Below, piece after piece: positions 6,380 through 13,837 of a stretch of DNA of 17,158 nucleotides. Positions within the stretch are counted from its first letter, which is position 1. Each line of letters begins with the position of its first letter. The notes beneath the pieces are model-generated. The model ran no database searches. It saw only the letters and a list, made by a program, of their open reading frames with translations, and was not told the DNA's origin. The translations under genes were made by a program, and so were the position numbers. The stretch comes from Chitinophagaceae bacterium (GTDB lineage: Bacteria > Bacteroidota > Bacteroidia > Chitinophagales > Chitinophagaceae): assembly GCA_025924755.1 (NCBI GenBank), contig JAICHT010000035.1, positions 1 to 17,158 on the forward strand, in the 5' to 3' direction.

Positions 6380-7519
6380 TTATAATCTGGTTTTTAGCAG
6401 CGGCACCATTTCGGTTTTCCAACTTAAAAAATCGCCTGCTATAATATGCCTGCGGGCTTCTTTTACCAGCCATAAATAAAACGCCAGGTTTTGAATACTG
6501 GCAATGGTTAAGCCCAGTAATTCGCCCGATTTAAATAAATGCCGCAAATAAGCTTTGCTATAGTAGTTGCTTTCTTCACAATCCAAACCATCATCCAGCG
6601 GCGAAAAATCGCGTTCCCACTTTTTATTATCAATATTAATAATTCCTTTGGTGGTAAACAGCATGGCATTGCGGCCGTTGCGCGTGGGCATTACGCAATC
6701 AAACATATCTATACCCAGTGCAATGCATTCCAAAATATTCCACGGAGTACCTACTCCCATTAAATACCGGGGCTTATCTGCAGGCAAATTCTCACAACAC
6801 AATCCGCATATCTCGTACATCACCGGTTCGGGCTCACCTACACTCAGGCCACCAATAGCATTGCCAGGAGCGTGTTTAGAACTAATATACTGGCAGGATT
6901 CTTTTCTCAGATCGTGATATACGGCACCCTGCACTATAGGAAACAGGTTTTGCGTATATCCATACCGGTCAGGAGTAGCTGTAAAATGAGCTACACATCT
7001 GTCCAGCCAGCGGTGCGTTAGCTGCATTGAATCCATTGCATATTTATAGGTAGAATTGGCAGGGGGGCATTCATCAAAAGCCATCATAATATCTGCACCA
7101 ATACTGCGTTCAATATCCATTACTTTTTCGGGTGTAAATAAATGTTTGCTGCCATCAATGTGGCTTTGAAATAAAACGCCTTCTTCATTGATCTTCCGGT
7201 TAGCCGCCAAAGAAAATACCTGATAGCCGCCACTATCTGTAAGTATCGGCTTATCCCAATGCATAAAACGGTGCAGGCCGCCAGCTGCTACTATGGTTTC
7301 CATGCCAGGCCGCAGGTATAAATGATAGGTGTTGCCTAAAATAATTTGTGCCTGTATATTGGTTACTAACTGGTGCTGTGTTACTGCCTTTACGCTTCCT
7401 ATCGTACCCACCGGCATAAAAATGGGTGTTTCAATAACGCCATGCCCGGTGGTAATGCTGCCGGCACGTGCAGCACTCCTATTATCGTTTGCTTCTAACT
7501 TAAATTCTAATACAGCCAT
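6380..7519 (-). CDS. tgt: Queuine tRNA-ribosyltransferase (tRNA-guanine transglycosylase, 379 aa)
   Basis: Tgt exchanges guanine-34 of GUN-anticodon tRNAs for preQ1 during queuosine synthesis. Family motifs are clear: LTDSGGYQVFSL around D95, AFDECPP at 147-153, GGLSVGEP at 223-230, the YLMGVGTP loop at 252-259, and GIDMFDCVMPTRNGRNA at 269-285, which holds the catalytic aspartate region. Length is normal. The zinc site is odd. An ungapped comparison with E. coli Tgt as I recall it (C302, C304, C307, H333) places L312, C314, S317 and Q343 here, so three of four ligands are replaced while the surrounding YSKAYLRHLF and NLAFYLWL segments are intact. The gene begins MAVLEFKLEAND at 7517-7519. 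It is divergent from the GT2 gene and convergent with the nitrilase gene. Function as Tgt is well supported; zinc dependence is doubtful. Confidence 0.95.
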   Translation of the reverse strand: MAVLEFKLEANDNRSAARAGSITTGHGVIETPIFMPVGTIGSVKAVTQHQLVTNIQAQIILGNTYHLYLRPGMETIVAAGGLHRFMHWDKPILTDSGGYQVFSLAANRKINEEGVLFQSHIDGSKHLFTPEKVMDIERSIGADIMMAFDECPPANSTYKYAMDSMQLTHRWLDRCVAHFTATPDRYGYTQNLFPIVQGAVYHDLRKESCQYISSKHAPGNAIGGLSVGEPEPVMYEICGLCCENLPADKPRYLMGVGTPWNILECIALGIDMFDCVMPTRNGRNAMLFTTKGIINIDNKKWERDFSPLDDGLDCEESNYYSKAYLRHLFKSGELLGLTIASIQNLAFYLWLVKEARRHIIAGDFLSWKTEMVPLLKTRL

Positions 7520-7612
7520 AAGGGCCGCAATTTACAATACAACAGTTTGTGAGTGTTATTTATCCATTTTTCAACAGTTGTGTATATTGTGCATGATTTG
7601 TCTTAAACGGCA

Positions 7613-8746
7613 ATGATCTTCATACCCATGCTTGTACATTGGAGCGGAATTATTTTTACTGCTTTTTTGATTGTTACAGCCGTTCAGCTTTTTTATTACG
7701 GGTGTTTTTTCAGTCGCCTGGCATTTTACCGGCCAGAGCCCAAACAGCAATCGCAGCAGCACCCGGTATCAGTTATTATCTGCGCCAGGGATGAAGAAGA
7801 AAACTTAGCCGACAACCTTCCCGAAATCCTGACACAAGAATATCAAACAACGCATGAAGTACTATTAATAAACGACAACTCTATAGACCATACCAAATAT
7901 ATTTTAGCCGAACTGCAAAAAACATTTAAGAAGCTGCAGGTAATTGAACTTACACAGGAAGCCAAATTAATTAAAGGCAAAAAATACCCGTTAACGGTAG
8001 GAATTAAAGAAGCAAGATATGGAATTGTATTGCTCACAGATGCCGATTGTAAACCTGCCAGCCAACAGTGGCTTTTAAAAATGCAGGATGCCTTTACTCC
8101 CGGTATTGAAGTAGTGCTGGGCTATGGCGCTTATTATAAAATGCCCGGATTTTTAAATAAAGTCATACGTTTCGAAACCCTTCATACGGCGATGCAATAT
8201 TTAAGTTTTGCCTTAGCTGGTATGCCATATATGGGTGTGGGTAGAAACCTATCATACCGGAAAGATCTGTTTTTTAAAAATAAAGGGTTTTCTGTATTGA
8301 AAGATGTGCAGAGCGGCGATGATGACTTATTTATAAACCAGGTAGCTACTAAAGAAAATACCGCTATCGTAATTGATCTGGAGGCCTTTACCTTTTCAAA
8401 GCCCAAAGAAAACTGGGCGGCGTGGAAGCACCAGAAAATGCGGCATTATACCACCGGGAAATATTATAAACCCGTTCATAAGTTTTTATTGGGACTATAT
8501 GCTATTACCCAGTTTCTTTTTTACCCGCTGTTCATTGCATCGCTACTTTCTTTTGACTGGCGTTGGTCTTTAATATTGCTTGCCATACGGTGGGGCACTC
8601 AGGGATTTATATTAAAAAAGGTGATGCATAAGCTGGGTGAAAGCGATCTTTTTTCGAGCTTTATTTTGTTTGATATGTTTATGGCTGTTTATTATATAAT
8701 GTTTGCACCGGCACTATGGAAGCGCCCGGAAAAAAACTGGAACTAG
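7613..8746 (+). CDS. Membrane-anchored family 2 glycosyltransferase (377 aa)
   Basis: An N-terminal membrane helix (about 12-32) precedes a GT-A catalytic domain. It carries the nucleotide-sugar entry motif VSVIICARDEEENL (52-65), INDNSIDHT (86-94), the DxD-like metal motif TDADCKP (142-148), the acceptor-side motif SGDDDLF (234-240), and QKMRHYTTG (274-282) in place of the QxxRW motif. Two or three membrane segments follow (about 291-312, 317-333 and 348-367). This layout fits processive-type, inner-membrane GT2 enzymes making polysaccharide or glycolipid. The donor and acceptor cannot be assigned. The last QxxRW position is His and not Trp, which is a variant and not clearly inactivating. 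It is divergent from tgt and 79 bases ahead of rsmG. Confidence 0.88.
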   Translation: MIFIPMLVHWSGIIFTAFLIVTAVQLFYYGCFFSRLAFYRPEPKQQSQQHPVSVIICARDEEENLADNLPEILTQEYQTTHEVLLINDNSIDHTKYILAELQKTFKKLQVIELTQEAKLIKGKKYPLTVGIKEARYGIVLLTDADCKPASQQWLLKMQDAFTPGIEVVLGYGAYYKMPGFLNKVIRFETLHTAMQYLSFALAGMPYMGVGRNLSYRKDLFFKNKGFSVLKDVQSGDDDLFINQVATKENTAIVIDLEAFTFSKPKENWAAWKHQKMRHYTTGKYYKPVHKFLLGLYAITQFLFYPLFIASLLSFDWRWSLILLAIRWGTQGFILKKVMHKLGESDLFSSFILFDMFMAVYYIMFAPALWKRPEKNWN

Positions 8747-8825
8747 CAGCCTTTTCCTCTGAAGAAACATGTTGGCTTCGCAAAATCAATATACCGCCAC
8801 TTTTGCCGGATGATTAATTTTGCGG

Positions 8826-9476
8826 ATGATGGATATAATCACTTCTTACTTCTCAGAATTTTCTGAACAACAATTAACGCAGTTCCGTGCATTGGAAGAT
8901 TTGTATAAAGATTGGAATTCAAAAATTAACATTATTTCACGCAAGGATATTGACAGCCTGTATCAAAAACATGTGTTGCACTCGTTAAGCATTGCCGCGG
9001 TATTTAGTTTTCCGGCGGAGGCCACTATTATTGATATTGGCACTGGTGGCGGCTTTCCGGGCATTCCACTTGCCATTTTTTTTCCGGAAGTACAGTTTCA
9101 TTTAGTAGATAGCATTGCCAAAAAATTAAAAGTGGTGGAAGCAGTAGCACATGCAATCGGCCTAAAAAACGTAACCATACAACATACCCGAGCCGAAGAT
9201 ATCAGAAACAGAAAGTTTGATTTTGCTGTTACCAGGGCTGTTGCTCCCTTAAAAGAATTATGGCAATGGAGCAAACCACTATTGAAAAATTCAAAGTTCA
9301 ATACTCAAGGTTCTGAAAATGGAGAGGAATTACAGTCGGGATTGATATGCTTAAAAGGCGGCGATCTGGCGCAGGAGATTTCTGAAAGCGGTACAAGGCC
9401 AAGAGTAGTAGCGTTAAGCGAACTGTTTGAAGAAGATTTTTTTAAAGAAAAATACTTGTTGTATATAAAAAAATGA
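8826..9476 (+). CDS. rsmG: 16S rRNA (guanine-527-N7)-methyltransferase RsmG (216 aa)
   Basis: RsmG (GidB) uses S-adenosylmethionine to methylate N7 of G527 in 16S rRNA. The product shows the N-terminal helix with WNSKINIISRKD (30-41), the SAM-binding glycine loop IIDIGTGGGFPGIPLA (68-83), and the acidic position VDS after the second strand (94-96). VTRAVAPLKEL (135-145) and CLKGGD (175-180) follow. A hydrophilic stretch at about 155-172 (KNSKFNTQGSENGEELQSG region) looks like an insertion relative to the compact family form. I chose ATG 8826, although ATG 8829 is equally possible and an in-frame TTG lies at 8820. TAATTTTG at 8815-8822 matches the -7 box exactly but is almost on top of the start. 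A bidirectional terminator closes the gene. Confidence 0.93.
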   Translation: MMDIITSYFSEFSEQQLTQFRALEDLYKDWNSKINIISRKDIDSLYQKHVLHSLSIAAVFSFPAEATIIDIGTGGGFPGIPLAIFFPEVQFHLVDSIAKKLKVVEAVAHAIGLKNVTIQHTRAEDIRNRKFDFAVTRAVAPLKELWQWSKPLLKNSKFNTQGSENGEELQSGLICLKGGDLAQEISESGTRPRVVALSELFEEDFFKEKYLLYIKK

Positions 9477-9491
9477 TACAGTCTACAGAAC

Positions 9492-9522
9492 AAAAAAGCC
9501 TCCTATAATGGAGGCCTTTTTG
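9492..9522. terminator. Bidirectional terminator between rsmG and the M1 peptidase gene
   Basis: A 6-bp GC-rich stem GCCTCC / GGAGGC (9498-9503 and 9510-9515) encloses the loop TATAAT. It is flanked by A-run 9492-9497 and T-run 9517-9521, so it works for both strands. It lies between the convergent ends of rsmG (9476) and the M1 peptidase gene (9538). Confidence 0.85.
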
Positions 9523-9537
9523 TTTGCTATAAGGATT

Positions 9538-11403
9538 TTACCATTTCAATTCCAGCTTATTATTTTTTCGCTCTATATCAGCCATGCGGTGCGATGGATC
9601 AATTTCTACAGAAACAATATCAGCCAAATGCCTGGTGGTTTGTATTTCGTAGCTGTCACTTGTCCAATACCATTCCGGGTACACTTTTCTTGGCGACTGG
9701 CCGGCATCTGCAGGCTTATCGCCGTACATTAAATTTAAAGGCACATAATGCCATTCGCTGCTGCTATCTTTAAACGTCACTTTTACATCTATCGGCATAG
9801 GCATTAACCCTATTCGGCGCAGGCGAATTTTTGTAGCGCCGCCTACTTCCCACAAACTATCTATACTGTAATCTATCGTTTTGGTGCTATTCACCCAATA
9901 TTCTTTATACCAGTCCAACTTCATATTACTCACCTTTTCTGCTACCCGGATAAAATCACTGGCATTTGGATGCTTGAACCGCCACTCTTTATAATACTCC
10001 AACAATATTTTGTCTCTTGTGGCATCGCCTACTATATATCCCAATTGTTCCATAAAAACGGCACCTTTTGAATAAGCGGCAAGGCTATATGCAAAGTTAG
10101 TATTATAGTGATCAGAATGCGTAGTTAACGGTTCTTCTTTACCACTTTTAGCCAATGCGAAATACCCGCCATAATCACGTTCAAACGTATTGGCAAAACT
10201 GGAGTCGCCTTCTAAAAAACCTTTTACTCTGGAAGCAGCATAGGTAGTGAAGCCTTCATCCATCCAGGGATATAACGATTCATTGGTGCCTAACATTCCC
10301 TGGTACCAACTGTGCATCCATTCGTGTAGCCAGGCGCCGGGGTCCATAAGCAAAGTAGCCATGGGATATTCCATGCCGCCATCACCGCCATGCACAAACG
10401 AATATTGTTTATACGGATAGGGACCGAACGTTTTTTCAATATAAGGTAATGCCCGTGCAGCGTTATCTAATATAGCTGTCCACTCTTTATCTGTAGCGTT
10501 TGTAGGTTTGTAAATAACATTTAGCGTAAGGTTGTTGCGGACTTTGCGGCTTACGTGTTTAAATTCCGGATCGGCGGCCCACATAAAATCGTGTACATTG
10601 GGTGCCGTAAAATGCCAGGTCAATTTTGCGCCTGAGGGGCGAGTTACTTTTGTACCGGCGTCTTCATATCCATATCCTATTTGATTAGCGTTTTGCAAAT
10701 ACCCGGTGCCACCCAACAGGTAATTTTTATCAATAGATATCGTGACATCATAATCGCCCCATACGCCATAAAACTCCCGCGCTACATAAGGTGTAGGATG
10801 CCAGCCTTCATAGTCATACTCACACATTTTAGGATACCACTGGCTCATAGAATACCGCACTTTAGTTTCGGGGTTATCGCGGCCGCTACGGCGTATTTGT
10901 ATGGGCACCTGCGCCTGCCATTCCATATCTAACGTAGTAGTGGAATGCGGCAGAATCGGTTTGTCCAAATCTACTTCCAGTATAGTTTCGTGCAATTTGG
11001 TTTTTTGTGGACGGCCATTCATTTTTACAAAAGCTACTTTTTCATACCCGATCTCGCTATCGCTTAAATGAAGTATGCGGTCCGTAACTCTGGGATCCCA
11101 ATCCGCCCGGTCATTTCCGTTCCGGTCTTTACCCATACTAATGGTGCCTTGGCGGCGGCTGCGCACATCCATCATACTATTGGGCTGAAACGCATTCCAG
11201 TATAAATGATAAAATACGCGGTTTAGCGTATCCGGCGAGTTATTGGTATATACCAACTTCTGCTTGCCGGTATACTGATTGGTTTGCACATTCATGTCAA
11301 TATTCATCGTGTACTTTACCCGCTGCTGCCAGCGGTCAGGTTGTGCAAAAGCGCTGACAAAAACAAAAAAAGCAAGTAATAAAGCCAGGTTCTTTTTAAT
11401 CAT
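9538..11403 (-). CDS. Secreted M1-family (gluzincin) metallopeptidase (621 aa)
   Basis: A signal peptide is visible (MIKKNLALLLAFFVFVSAFA, cut near residue 20). The zinc site is HEWMH at 360-364 with the third ligand E383 (WMDEGFTTY), giving the HExxH-x18-E pattern of M1 peptidases. GGMEYP at 342-347 is the counterpart of the GxMEN substrate-binding motif, with Tyr in the last position, and Y444 (AYSKG) is the likely transition-state tyrosine. The N-terminal 30-260 region is a beta-saddle domain. The C-terminal part is short, about 110 residues after the catalytic domain, without the long ERAP-type helical domain. No T9SS tail is seen. The enzyme is probably periplasmic or outer-membrane associated and trims peptides for nutrition. 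It lies 41 bases after the PepSY-like gene and ends the long minus-strand run. Confidence 0.93.
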   Translation of the reverse strand: MIKKNLALLLAFFVFVSAFAQPDRWQQRVKYTMNIDMNVQTNQYTGKQKLVYTNNSPDTLNRVFYHLYWNAFQPNSMMDVRSRRQGTISMGKDRNGNDRADWDPRVTDRILHLSDSEIGYEKVAFVKMNGRPQKTKLHETILEVDLDKPILPHSTTTLDMEWQAQVPIQIRRSGRDNPETKVRYSMSQWYPKMCEYDYEGWHPTPYVAREFYGVWGDYDVTISIDKNYLLGGTGYLQNANQIGYGYEDAGTKVTRPSGAKLTWHFTAPNVHDFMWAADPEFKHVSRKVRNNLTLNVIYKPTNATDKEWTAILDNAARALPYIEKTFGPYPYKQYSFVHGGDGGMEYPMATLLMDPGAWLHEWMHSWYQGMLGTNESLYPWMDEGFTTYAASRVKGFLEGDSSFANTFERDYGGYFALAKSGKEEPLTTHSDHYNTNFAYSLAAYSKGAVFMEQLGYIVGDATRDKILLEYYKEWRFKHPNASDFIRVAEKVSNMKLDWYKEYWVNSTKTIDYSIDSLWEVGGATKIRLRRIGLMPMPIDVKVTFKDSSSEWHYVPLNLMYGDKPADAGQSPRKVYPEWYWTSDSYEIQTTRHLADIVSVEIDPSHRMADIERKNNKLELKW

Positions 11404-11444
11404 ATACGAATCAAATAGAAATGAAAATATTGTAAAAAATCAGG

Positions 11445-11891
11445 TTAAAGTGTAATAGAATCACGGGTTAAGCGGCCGCTTTTATCAAAAAACAAATACT
11501 TTTTCTGTACATCGCTTTTACTTACTTTAAAGCGGTACGTTTCTGTATTGCCGGGAGCGGTGATGGCCATCACTTCTTCTGTTTTCCAATCGTTGGCATA
11601 TTTACTTTTCTTAAAACCATCCTTCACGGCTGGCGGCAAACTATCCATGGTAAGTTCTTTTTGCGTTTCTTTCCAGTCTCCTTCATAGTTATACAGGGCC
11701 ACCATTTTACTGCTGTCCTGCATAAACTCTACCCGCACACTTGTCAATGCATCTTTATAGGTTACCTGACGGGCAGTAGGATATTGATTGGTAAATGCAG
11801 TGGTAACCTTTGCGGGGATTTTTATGATCTGCGCATGTGATGCTGTGTGGAATATCACAAATGCAAACAGTAGATTCAGTATCTTTTTCAT
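11445..11891 (-). CDS. PepSY-like (DUF2874) secreted protein (148 aa)
   Basis: I start at ATG 11889-11891, not at the longer ORF start near 11963, because the product then begins with a clean signal peptide, MKKILNLLFAFVIFHTASHA, cut before QIIKIPAKV. The longer start would also overlap rsmI. The mature protein has one or two PepSY-like repeats: helix PAKVTTAFTNQYPTARQVTY, then strands with VRVEF and KMVALYNYEGDW, helix SLPPAVKDGF, then strands with YRFKV and KYLFFDKSGRL. This fits the periplasmic PepSY-like family abundant in Bacteroidota, of unknown ligand and sometimes noted for likeness to beta-lactamase-inhibitor folds. It has its own putative promoter, and M1 peptidase follows. A link between PepSY-like and peptidase (inhibitor or chaperone) is suggested only by adjacency. 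Confidence 0.8.
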   Translation of the reverse strand: MKKILNLLFAFVIFHTASHAQIIKIPAKVTTAFTNQYPTARQVTYKDALTSVRVEFMQDSSKMVALYNYEGDWKETQKELTMDSLPPAVKDGFKKSKYANDWKTEEVMAITAPGNTETYRFKVSKSDVQKKYLFFDKSGRLTRDSITL

Positions 11892-11914
11892 GATTATAAT
11901 TTTAGATGTTGCTA

Positions 11915-11944
11915 CAAATTTGCAGCGGAAAGGACAAAAACAAA
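11915..11944 (-). promoter_or_regulatory. Putative promoter of the PepSY-like gene
   Basis: On the minus strand TTTG (11941-11944) and CAAATTTG (11915-11922) are 18 bases apart, close to the Bacteroidota TTTG / TAnnTTTG consensus with one mismatch. The -33 box lies 3 bases beyond the rsmI stop codon, so initiation would occur in the short rsmI-PepSY spacer. Confidence 0.5.
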
Positions 11945-11946
11945 CG

Positions 11947-12612
11947 TTATTCTTTTCCGGCAACTACTATAACAATTTCGCCTTTTACCGTTTTACTTTT
12001 AAAATAATTACACACTTCCGTTATAGTGCCTCTTTTATTTTCTTCAAACATTTTGGTTAATTCACGACTTACCGAACACAACCGCTCTGCACCAAAATAC
12101 TCGATAAAATCCTCTAATGTTTTTACTAACCGCACCGGCGATTCGTAAAAGATCATGGTCCGCTCTTCTTCTGCCAATGTTTTTAATGCAGTATGCCTGC
12201 CTTTTTTTAGTGGTAAAAATCCTTCAAATGAAAACCGGTTTGCAGGCAGCCCGCTATTTACCAAAGCAGGTACAAAAGCCGTAGCGCCGGGCAAGGTTTC
12301 TACGGTGATATCATTTTTAATACACTCCCGCACTAACAAAAAAGCAGGGTCGGAAATAGCGGGCGTGCCGGCATCGGTAATCAATGCCATCTTTTTTCCG
12401 GCTTGCAACTGGTCTACCAAATGCTGCACTATTTTGTGTTCGTTGTGCTGGTGGTATGGGCTTAGGGGCTTGGTGATATTATAATGGTTTAACAGTTTGG
12501 AAGAAGTCCGCGTATCTTCTGCCAGCACTACATCTACCTGCTGCAACACTTCTAATGCCCGAAGCGTAATATCTTTTAAATTGCCGATGGGTGTAGGAAC
12601 CAGGTACAACAT
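11947..12612 (-). CDS. rsmI: 16S rRNA (cytidine-1402-2'-O)-methyltransferase RsmI (221 aa)
   Basis: RsmI adds the 2'-O-methyl group to C1402 of 16S rRNA near the decoding centre. Motifs of the tetrapyrrole-methylase fold are complete: PTPIGNLKDIT (6-16), AEDTR (31-35), ITDAGTPAISDP (78-89), PGAT (108-111), FEGFLP (129-134), FYESPVR (155-161), SRELTK (182-187) and GEIVIVVAG (211-219). At 221 residues it ends just after the catalytic domain, with no C-terminal extension such as the 286-residue E. coli protein has. I take this as the normal short form and not a truncation, since all motifs are present and the stop is followed directly by a promoter-like site. It is 67 bases after purS. Confidence 0.93.
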   Translation of the reverse strand: MLYLVPTPIGNLKDITLRALEVLQQVDVVLAEDTRTSSKLLNHYNITKPLSPYHQHNEHKIVQHLVDQLQAGKKMALITDAGTPAISDPAFLLVRECIKNDITVETLPGATAFVPALVNSGLPANRFSFEGFLPLKKGRHTALKTLAEEERTMIFYESPVRLVKTLEDFIEYFGAERLCSVSRELTKMFEENKRGTITEVCNYFKSKTVKGEIVIVVAGKE

Positions 12613-12679
12613 AAGCGGTACGTTTAAAGCTTCAAACTACGAGCCATATAGCTTTGGGTAGCCCACAGCTCACCACATT

Positions 12680-12922
12680 TTAAATTGATATTTCGTAATA
12701 CTCCATTACCGGATTGGCCAGTAATTTTTTGCTGGCTTCTTCTGCAATTTTTTTTGCTTCCTCGGCAGATGGGGCATCCACCTGCAACGTAATATGCTTC
12801 CCAATCCGCACTTCTTCCACACCTTTCAAACCCAGATTACTTAAGCCGCCTAAAACCGCTTTACCCTGCGGATCGAGCAATTCTTTTAATGGCATCACTT
12901 TTACCTGAACTGTAAATTTCAT
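12680..12922 (-). CDS. purS: Phosphoribosylformylglycinamidine synthase subunit PurS (80 aa)
   Basis: PurS is the small subunit that joins PurQ (glutaminase) to the short PurL in step 4 of purine synthesis (FGAR to FGAM). I start at ATG 12920-12922, because the product MKFTVQVKVMPLKELLDPQG is the usual family N-terminus; the longer in-frame ORF to 13048 adds a cysteine- and histidine-rich leader that no family member has. Markers are LDPQGKAVLGGLSNLG (16-31), VEEVRIGKHI (35-44) and the C-terminal NPVMEYYEI (70-78). Length fits the 80-85 residue family. No purQ or purL lies in the window, so the complex must be completed by genes elsewhere. It sits 43 bases after pssA and has a perfect TAnnTTTG box just upstream. 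Confidence 0.9.
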   Translation of the reverse strand: MKFTVQVKVMPLKELLDPQGKAVLGGLSNLGLKGVEEVRIGKHITLQVDAPSAEEAKKIAEEASKKLLANPVMEYYEISI

Positions 12923-12940
12923 TGGTGAAAATATTTGGCG

Positions 12941-12948
12941 CAAACGTA
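12941..12948 (-). promoter_or_regulatory. Putative -7 box before purS
   Basis: The minus strand reads TACGTTTG, a perfect match to the Bacteroidota -7 consensus TAnnTTTG, 18 bases before the purS start. No TTTG is found at the expected -33 distance, so this is suggestive only. Confidence 0.35.
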
Positions 12949-12965
12949 CAGAATTGCAATCATTA

Positions 12966-13766
12966 CTATACAGGAATATCGATGTTTTGTTTTTGTGCCG
13001 GTATGGTATGTTGTGGTTTAAAAAACAACGACAGCAGTACATATGCAATAAAAATTACCGGAACTGCCAGCCATTGCAAGAACAGAACACAAACGATACC
13101 AATAAAAATTAAGATATACTTAGCTGAATTATTACGATATGAAAAGTTGCTAAACTTTAATGCCATAAACCGTTGGCTGCAAAGCATCAGGTAACTTAGC
13201 ACAAGAATGATAGCATATAATACCCACTGATTGATTAAGTAAAACTGAACGCCAAAATACTGGTATAAAATAATAAGCGGAAACGAGGCAACCGCCAATG
13301 CTGCTGCCGGAGAAGGCACTCCTCTAAAACTATCGCTTTGATCGGTGCTGATATTAAAACGGGCTAAGCGATATGCTACAGCGCAGGAAAAAATAAAAGC
13401 CGGCAATAAGGCAAGGATAGAAACATTCAGCCCATTTTCCTGCTGTGCATAACCTATACGCAACAATTGATAGAGTATCATTCCCGGCGCTACGCCAAAG
13501 CTTACCACATCGCTTAAGGAATCGAGTTGCTTACCCATTTCGGAAGAAGCTTTGAACAGGCGTGCAAAAAAGCCGTCAAAAAAATCTACAATCGCAGCCA
13601 AAAAAATAAACAAAGCTCCCCACTCTATCTTTTCGGGTAAATTAACCTGTGTAGCACCGGAGTCATCCATCAATACAATCGTTTCGCCGGTTTGCAAAAT
13701 AAAAACAATGGCAATGCAGCCGCAGAGCAGATTAAGAAGCGTAAAAAAATTGGGAATGCGTTTCAT
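12966..13766 (-). CDS. pssA: CDP-diacylglycerol-serine O-phosphatidyltransferase (266 aa)
   Basis: This is a CDP-alcohol phosphatidyltransferase. The diagnostic D-x2-D-G-x2-A-R-x8-G-x3-D-x3-D motif is exact at residues 61-86 (D61, D64, G65, A68, R69, G78, D82, D86). Membrane helices are seen at about 8-24, 48-66, 93-108, 111-131, 145-165, 172-195 and 215-245. The start MKRIPNFFTLLNLLCG is typical of PssA, in which PNxxTxxNL precedes TM1. A 25-residue hydrophilic loop (about 26-50) follows TM1. Serine as acceptor is inferred from the PssA-like N-terminus and the large number of helices. PssA supplies phosphatidylserine for phosphatidylethanolamine; the decarboxylase gene psd is not in the window. 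It is 71 bases after the M24 peptidase gene, and purS follows at 43 bases. Confidence 0.9.
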   Translation of the reverse strand: MKRIPNFFTLLNLLCGCIAIVFILQTGETIVLMDDSGATQVNLPEKIEWGALFIFLAAIVDFFDGFFARLFKASSEMGKQLDSLSDVVSFGVAPGMILYQLLRIGYAQQENGLNVSILALLPAFIFSCAVAYRLARFNISTDQSDSFRGVPSPAAALAVASFPLIILYQYFGVQFYLINQWVLYAIILVLSYLMLCSQRFMALKFSNFSYRNNSAKYILIFIGIVCVLFLQWLAVPVIFIAYVLLSLFFKPQHTIPAQKQNIDIPV

Positions 13767-13837
13767 GCAATTTGTAAATTAAACCGTTCAATGGGAAGTT
13801 ATATTCATAGTACGATTTCCATTCTTTAATGTTGACC

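Noticed and set aside
11892..11963. N-terminal extension of the PepSY-like protein
   Set aside because: It would overlap rsmI, cover the putative promoter and hide the signal peptide that begins at 11891.
12651..12669. Hairpin after purS (GCTTTGGG / CCCACAGC) as a terminator
   Set aside because: One mismatch in the stem and no T-run on the minus strand, so termination is unlikely.
12923..13048. N-terminal extension of purS starting at 13048
   Set aside because: It would overlap pssA by 83 bases and add a cysteine- and histidine-rich leader absent from the family. The internal ATG at 12922 gives the normal PurS.
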